Positions 59,939 through 64,000 of a stretch of DNA of 64,000 nt are shown one piece after another; the stretch's first letter is position 1, and every line of letters begins with the position of its first letter. This stretch comes from Jatrophihabitans sp035642535 (lineage in GTDB: Bacteria; Actinomycetota; Actinomycetes; Mycobacteriales; Jatrophihabitantaceae), in the NCBI GenBank assembly GCA_035642535.1, contig DASQSE010000048.1:41395-105394 (forward strand). Reading direction: 5' to 3'. Below the pieces are notes generated by a model. The model saw nothing but the letters and a program-made list of their open reading frames with translations. It did no database searches and was not told the origin of the DNA. Both the position numbers and the translations under genes were made by a program.

Positions 59939-59990
59939 CGAGTTGTCCGCCCTTCGGTACGCGTACACGTCACATAGGGCGGACAACTCG
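59939..59990. repeat. Intergenic palindrome, family 1, tandem copy a
   Basis: Arms CGAGTTGTCCGCCC / GGGCGGACAACTCG are 14-bp perfect around a 24-nt loop. It is the same element as at 6185-6230 (same 11-bp core arms, same loop length) and is followed by a second copy 63 bp on. It lies between convergent genes, 6 bp after the oxygenase stop, so it may terminate both transcripts. Confidence 0.85.
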
Positions 59991-60002
59991 CGAGAGGCTT
60001 CG

Positions 60003-60050
60003 GAGTTGTCCGCCCTTCGGTACGCGTACACGTCACATAGGGCGGACAAG
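60003..60050. repeat. Intergenic palindrome, family 1, tandem copy b
   Basis: A direct repeat of copy a over about 47 bp (59940-59986 against 60003-60049), including the whole 24-nt loop. The right arm ends GGGCGGACAAG, with one mismatch to its left arm. It ends 11 bp before the stop of the convergent acyl-CoA dehydrogenase. Confidence 0.85.
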
Positions 60051-60061
60051 TCGCAGGGGTG

Positions 60062-62005
60062 TCAGCGGGTCGTGCGGTGGACGTTCTCGCGCGCAGAAGG
60101 ACCCGGCTCGGCAGCCGCGATCCAGGGGCCGACGAGCGACGGGTCGAGCACGCCCTCCTCGAGCCACAACTGCTCGCCGCCGAGCACCGACTTGGTCACC
60201 GTGCGATCGACCTCGTCGCTGTTCTCCCACAGCCGGTCGAACAGCGCTTCTGCGCGCAGTCGCGCCTGCTGGCAGAACGCGTCGGCGAGCAGTGTCGCGC
60301 CCTCGGCGTGCTCGGGATCGTCCTCGCGGATCATCGCGGCCCGCACACACGCCGCGCTCATCGCGTACAGCTCGGCGCCGATGTCGACCAGCCGAGCGAG
60401 GTAGCGCTGGTGGAACTCCATCCGGCCCTGCCAGCGCGCCATGCCGTAGAAGGTCTGCCGAGCCAGCCGCCGCGACGCCCGCTCGACGTAGCGCAGGTGG
60501 GTGGCCAGCGGCCCGAACTCGGCGTACCCGCGCGGCAGCTGGCCGCGTCCGGCGACGAGCGTCGGCAGCCACTTGCCGTAGAACGCGCCGGCCTTCGCGC
60601 CGGCCCGGGTCTTCTCCTGGCGTGATGCCTTCGGGTTGATGATGTCGCCCGCGACGGACAGGTGGGCGTCGACGGCTTCGCGGGCGATCATCAGGTGCAT
60701 GATCTCGGTGGAGCCCTCGAAGATGCGGTTGATGCGCAGGTCGCGCAACACCTGCTCGGCGGGCACGCCGCGTTCGCCGCGCGCAGTCAGCGACGCCGCG
60801 GTCTCGTAGCCACGTCCACCACGTACCTGCACAAGCTCGTCGGCGGCGAGCCACGCGAGCTCGGACGCGTACAGCTTGGCGAGCGCCGCCTCGATGCGGA
60901 TGTCGTGCTTACCGGCATCGGCGAGATCGCTCGACAGATCCAAAACGGCTTCCAGGCCGAAGGCCGTCGCGGCCATGAACGCGATCTTGCCGGACACCGC
61001 CTCGTGCGCACCGACCGGCTTGCCCCACTGCACGCGCTCGCCGGCCCACTCACGGGCGACCTTCACGCACCACTTAGTCGAGCCGGCGCAGATGGCGGGC
61101 AGGGACAGTCGTCCGGTGTTGAGCGTGGTCAGCGCGATCTTGAGGCCCTGCCCCTCCTTGCCGATCCGGTTCGCGCCCGGCACCCGAACCTGGTGGAACC
61201 GGGTGACGCCGTTCTCGATGCCGCGCAGCCCCATGAACGCGTTGCGGTTCTCGACGGTGATGCCCTTCGCGTTGCCCTCGACGACGAACGCGGTGATGCC
61301 GCCGCGGTGCCCTTCCGACTTCGGGACGGTGGCCATCACGACAAGCAGGTCGGCCACGACGCCGTTGGTCGTCCAGAGCTTGACGCCGTCGAGGACGTAG
61401 TCGTCGCCGTCCGGGGTTGCGGTGCAGTGCAGCCGGGCCGGGTCGCTGCCGACGTCCGGCTCGGTCAGCAGGAACGCGCTGATCTCACCACGTGCGCAGC
61501 GCGGCAGGAACTCGCGCTTCTGCTCCGCGGTACCGAACAGCTTCAGCGGCTGCGGGACGCCAATCGACTGGTGTGCGGAGAGCAGTGCACCGAGCGAGGC
61601 GTTGACGGAGCTGACGAGCATCAGGGCCTTGTTGTAATAGCGCTGGGTCAGGCCCAGCCCGCCGTACTCCGGGTCGATCTTCATCCCGAACGCGCCGAGC
61701 TCGGCCAGCCCGCGGACGACGTCGTCGGGGATCTTCGCGTCGCGCTCGATGACCGCCGCATCGATGCTCTCGGCGCAGAACTTCTCGAGGCGGGCGAGGA
61801 ACTCCTCGCCCGCGGCGCGCGCCGCCGTCGACGGGCGCGGGTGCGGATGGATCAGGTCGAGCCGGAACCGGCCGAGGAACAGCTCCTTGCCGAAGCTGGG
61901 CTGCTCCCAATTGGTCTGGCGTGCCTCCTCGGCGACCTGCCTGGCCTGCTCCTCGCTGACCTGACCGGCTGGCGCTTCGGTCGTCTTGTGTTCGGTTGCC
62001 GTCAT
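60062..62005 (-). CDS. Long acyl-CoA dehydrogenase (VLCAD/FadE5-like, about 650 residues)
   Basis: A 647-residue acyl-CoA dehydrogenase with an extra C-terminal domain, the size class of mitochondrial VLCAD and mycobacterial FadE5. The flavin signature is 'AFLLTEPDVGSDPARLHCTA', the C-terminal catalytic Glu is in 'RIFEGSTEIMHLMIAREAV', and the extra domain follows 'INPKASRQEKTRAGAKAG'. It oxidises long acyl-CoAs in beta-oxidation. The ATG at 62005 is 8 nt after GGAGG; two earlier start codons are closer or less well placed. Divergent from the desaturase gene. Confidence 0.88.
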   Translation of the reverse strand: MTATEHKTTEAPAGQVSEEQARQVAEEARQTNWEQPSFGKELFLGRFRLDLIHPHPRPSTAARAAGEEFLARLEKFCAESIDAAVIERDAKIPDDVVRGLAELGAFGMKIDPEYGGLGLTQRYYNKALMLVSSVNASLGALLSAHQSIGVPQPLKLFGTAEQKREFLPRCARGEISAFLLTEPDVGSDPARLHCTATPDGDDYVLDGVKLWTTNGVVADLLVVMATVPKSEGHRGGITAFVVEGNAKGITVENRNAFMGLRGIENGVTRFHQVRVPGANRIGKEGQGLKIALTTLNTGRLSLPAICAGSTKWCVKVAREWAGERVQWGKPVGAHEAVSGKIAFMAATAFGLEAVLDLSSDLADAGKHDIRIEAALAKLYASELAWLAADELVQVRGGRGYETAASLTARGERGVPAEQVLRDLRINRIFEGSTEIMHLMIAREAVDAHLSVAGDIINPKASRQEKTRAGAKAGAFYGKWLPTLVAGRGQLPRGYAEFGPLATHLRYVERASRRLARQTFYGMARWQGRMEFHQRYLARLVDIGAELYAMSAACVRAAMIREDDPEHAEGATLLADAFCQQARLRAEALFDRLWENSDEVDRTVTKSVLGGEQLWLEEGVLDPSLVGPWIAAAEPGPSARENVHRTTR

Positions 62006-62145
62006 CGTCATCGCCTCCGCGCGGGCTGGGGGTGCGACCGCGCTGCCCACCCTACTGGCCGGTAGCCTCCCTTCCCAGCGCTCGCGGTGTGATCTGAAGG
62101 GCGGACGTCCCCGGCCTTCGGGCCTTCCGGCCAGGCGTTATTAAC

Positions 62146-62159
62146 CTACGGCGTCGTAG
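62146..62159. promoter_or_regulatory. Inverted repeat before the acyl-ACP desaturase gene
   Basis: CTACG-GCGT-CGTAG lies 9 bp upstream of the ATG and just after an AT-rich GTTATTAAC stretch that could hold a -10 box. A lipid-responsive TetR-type repressor is a reasonable candidate; unproven. Confidence 0.45.
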
Positions 62160-62168
62160 CCTTGCCCG

Positions 62169-63086
62169 ATGGATCGTATTGATCTGCTTTGCGAACTTGA
62201 GCCGGTTGTAGCCACAAATCTCGATCGTCATCTGGCAAGTGCGAAGGAGTGGCATCCGCACGACTACGTCCCCTGGAGCCGCGGCCGCGACTTCGCGTTC
62301 CTGGGTGGCACCGACTGGGCGCCGGAAGAATCGGCGCTCGACCCGGTGGCGAAGACGGCGATGGTCGTCAACCTGCTCACCGAGGACAACCTGCCCTCCT
62401 ATCACCGCGAGATCGCTACCCGCTTCGGGCGCGACGGCGCGTGGGGGCAATGGGTCGGCCGTTGGACCGCGGAGGAGGGCCGGCACGGCATCGCGCTGCG
62501 TGACTATCTGGTGGTCACGCGCGGCGTCGACCCGGTCGAGCTGGAGCGGGCCCGCATGGCGCAGATGACCACCGGGTACGACTCCGGAAACAAGACGGCG
62601 CTCGAAGCGGTCGCGTACGTGTCCTTCCAGGAGCTCGCCACGCGCGTCTCGCACCGCAACACCGGAAAGGCCACGGGCTGCCCGATCGCCGAGCAGTTGC
62701 TCACCCGCATCGCGACGGACGAGAACCTGCACATGGTCTTCTACCGCAACATCATGGGCGCGGCGCTCGACATCAACCCGGACGAGGCGATGGAAGCCAT
62801 CCGCGACGAGGTCATCGGATTCGCGATGCCCGGCGCCGGGATGGCCGACTTCTCGCGCAGCTCCGTCGTGATCGCGAAGGCCGGAATCTACGACCTGCGG
62901 CTGCATTACGACGACGTCCTCATGCCGGTGCTGCGGTACTGGCGGGTCTTCGACCGAGACGGCTTCGGTCCGCGCGCCGAGAAGGCCCGCGATGAGCTGT
63001 CCGCGTTCCTCGCCGAGCTCGAGGTGCGCGCCACACGCTTCGTGGAAAAGCGCGACCAGGCGAGGGCGCGCGCTGCCGCGAACTAG
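62169..63086 (+). CDS. Acyl-ACP (stearoyl-ACP-type) desaturase
   Basis: A 305-residue soluble diiron desaturase. Iron ligands are visible in 'LLTEDNLPSYHREIA' (E...H), 'GRWTAEEGRHGIALRDYL' (EExxH) and 'IATDENLHMVFYRNIM' (DExxH), the ferritin-like pattern of plant and mycobacterial DesA proteins. It introduces a cis double bond into acyl-ACP using O2 and reduced ferredoxin. Length fits DesA1/DesA2. ATG at 62169, with an inverted repeat just upstream; it may be controlled by a fatty-acid-responsive repressor. Confidence 0.9.
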   Translation: MDRIDLLCELEPVVATNLDRHLASAKEWHPHDYVPWSRGRDFAFLGGTDWAPEESALDPVAKTAMVVNLLTEDNLPSYHREIATRFGRDGAWGQWVGRWTAEEGRHGIALRDYLVVTRGVDPVELERARMAQMTTGYDSGNKTALEAVAYVSFQELATRVSHRNTGKATGCPIAEQLLTRIATDENLHMVFYRNIMGAALDINPDEAMEAIRDEVIGFAMPGAGMADFSRSSVVIAKAGIYDLRLHYDDVLMPVLRYWRVFDRDGFGPRAEKARDELSAFLAELEVRATRFVEKRDQARARAAAN

Positions 63087-63155
63087 CCCGCCCCGATAAC
63101 GCGCCCGGCGGGACGGGTACGGGTGATATGACGCCGTCTCGTCGAGGGGTACCCC

Positions 63156-64000
63156 ATGCGCCTTCGCCCGCTCACCATCGCTGTCACGTGTCTGGCCGTC
63201 GCTTCGTTCGGCACGCCCGTCGCGGCCGCTGGTTCTACGACCTACGTCAAGGAGCCGGTCGCCACCGGCACGGGTGGAGCGGTGGCGTCGACGGAGTTCA
63301 ACGCGAGCAAGGCCGGCATCCAGACGCTGAAAGCCGGCGGCAACGCCATCGACGCGGCAGTGGCCGTCGCGAGCACGCTCGGCGTCACCGCGCCCTTCGT
63401 GGCGGGGCCGGGCGGGGGCGGCTTCATGACCATCTACCTCGCCCGCACCCATCAGGTGGTGACCATCGACGGCCGGGAGAAGTGTCCGGCCGCCTGCACC
63501 ACCCAGCTGTTCATCGACCCCGCGACGGGTCAGCCGCTGAGCTTCCAGGACGCGCGGCACTCCGGGCTGTCCGTGGGCGTGCCCGGCATGGTCGACACGT
63601 GGGCGACGGCCGTCCGCGAATTCGGCCGGCGCGGTTTCGGCGCCGATCTGCAGCCGGCCGTCAAGGTCGCGCGCAAGGGCTTCACCATCACGCCCGACTT
63701 CGTGCAGGTCGAGCAGGAGGCGCTGCCCGTATTGCAGGCGTTCACCAGCAGCCGCGACCTGTTCCTGACGCCTGACGGCCAGCCACTGCCCGTCGGATCG
63801 ACGTTGCGCAACCCCGATCTGGCCAACACCTACGAGGACCTTGCGGACAACGGTCCCGGCTATCTGTACGGCGGCCCGCTCGGCAACGAGATCGCGAACA
63901 CCGTGCAGCACCCGCCGGTCTGGCCCGGGACGCCGCTGACCGTCCGTCCCGGCATCATGACCCCCGACGACGTCGCGAACTACACCGGACCGCTGCGCGC
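63156..64000 (+). CDS. ggt: Gamma-glutamyltransferase, exported, 3' end cut by window
   Basis: The 281 visible residues are the N-terminal part of a gamma-glutamyltranspeptidase. The signal peptide is 'LTIAVTCLAVASFGTPVAAA'; 'GGNAIDAAVAVASTLGVTAP' and 'GPGGGGFMTIYLARTHQVVT' are the family's N-terminal signatures, followed by 'HSGLSVGVPGMVDTWATAV'. The autoprocessing Thr lies beyond the window edge. It hydrolyses or transfers gamma-glutamyl groups of glutathione-like compounds outside the cell. ATG at 63156 with GAGGGG 7 nt upstream; a different frame over the same DNA is a shadow. Confidence 0.88.
   Translation, partial: MRLRPLTIAVTCLAVASFGTPVAAAGSTTYVKEPVATGTGGAVASTEFNASKAGIQTLKAGGNAIDAAVAVASTLGVTAPFVAGPGGGGFMTIYLARTHQVVTIDGREKCPAACTTQLFIDPATGQPLSFQDARHSGLSVGVPGMVDTWATAVREFGRRGFGADLQPAVKVARKGFTITPDFVQVEQEALPVLQAFTSSRDLFLTPDGQPLPVGSTLRNPDLANTYEDLADNGPGYLYGGPLGNEIANTVQHPPVWPGTPLTVRPGIMTPDDVANYTGPLR

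Noticed and set aside
59939..60050. Tandem repeat considered as a mini CRISPR array
   Set aside because: Only two units, each a long palindrome, with a short non-unique spacer and no cas gene; the same hairpin occurs singly at 6185.
62052..63911. A 619-codon open frame on the minus strand across the desaturase and gamma-glutamyltransferase genes
   Set aside because: It is antisense to two genes with clear motifs and its translation is Arg/Val/Gly-rich low-complexity text typical of GC-rich shadow frames.

Overview
The window is a 64 kb piece of a high-GC actinobacterial chromosome: GTG and TTG starts are common, many genes overlap by 4 bp, and G/C dominates third codon positions. The right half carries a gene order that I recall from Mycobacterium tuberculosis Rv3656c-Rv3678c: RidA, NUDIX, metallo-beta-lactamase, Crp, small membrane protein, Nth, CoA-pyrophosphatase NUDIX, MarP protease, EphE-type hydrolase, SerB-like HAD phosphatase, Ssd, TadA, TadB, TadC. 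The genus cannot be fixed from this sequence. No rRNA, tRNA, CRISPR array, transposase or prophage was found.

Layout. 0-20.6 kb is a catabolic or redox region. It holds a CCG-domain (HdrB-like) protein with a metallophosphoesterase, divergent from a dipeptide-type ABC importer. Next come an orphan molybdopterin oxidoreductase, a CYTH-CHAD protein, a TPP decarboxylase / DapD-like transferase / paired acyl-CoA dehydrogenase operon, and a PrpD-PrpD-cupin-FhuF-like-MFS operon. 20.6-31 kb is mixed: a 1293-residue secreted subtilase, a phosphotransferase gene flanked by two copies of a palindromic repeat, methyltransferases, hydrolases, a rhodanese and a sulfotransferase. 31-44 kb again holds CCG-domain genes (two more paralogues), two Ldh2-type dehydrogenases and regulators of the TrmB/LuxR, MarR and RpiR types. 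44-58 kb is the conserved Rv3656-Rv3678-like housekeeping block, ending in a tad cluster without pilin genes. 58-64 kb is lipid-oriented (TetR, MpaB-like oxygenase, long acyl-CoA dehydrogenase, acyl-ACP desaturase) and ends in a truncated gamma-glutamyltransferase.

The most interesting signal is a shared 16-bp element, ATATCG-N5-CGnTA, an imperfect TATCG-N5-CGATA inverted repeat. It occurs once in each of six promoter regions spread over 42 kb. These control the first CCG gene and the ABC importer, the molybdoenzyme, the TPP/DapD-like/ACAD operon, the PrpD operon, the second CCG gene with an Ldh2 gene, and the second Ldh2 gene. I infer a scattered regulon for uptake and oxidation of an unidentified, possibly nitrogen-containing acid. 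The CCG proteins form a family of three with one intact CX31CCG-X34/35-CXXC motif, a degenerate second repeat and an added C-terminal Cys cluster. The regulator of this regulon was not identified in the window.

Two families of intergenic palindromes (GTTGTCCGCCC arms with a 24-nt loop; TGATCAACAGG arms) recur in the window and are separate from the regulon element.
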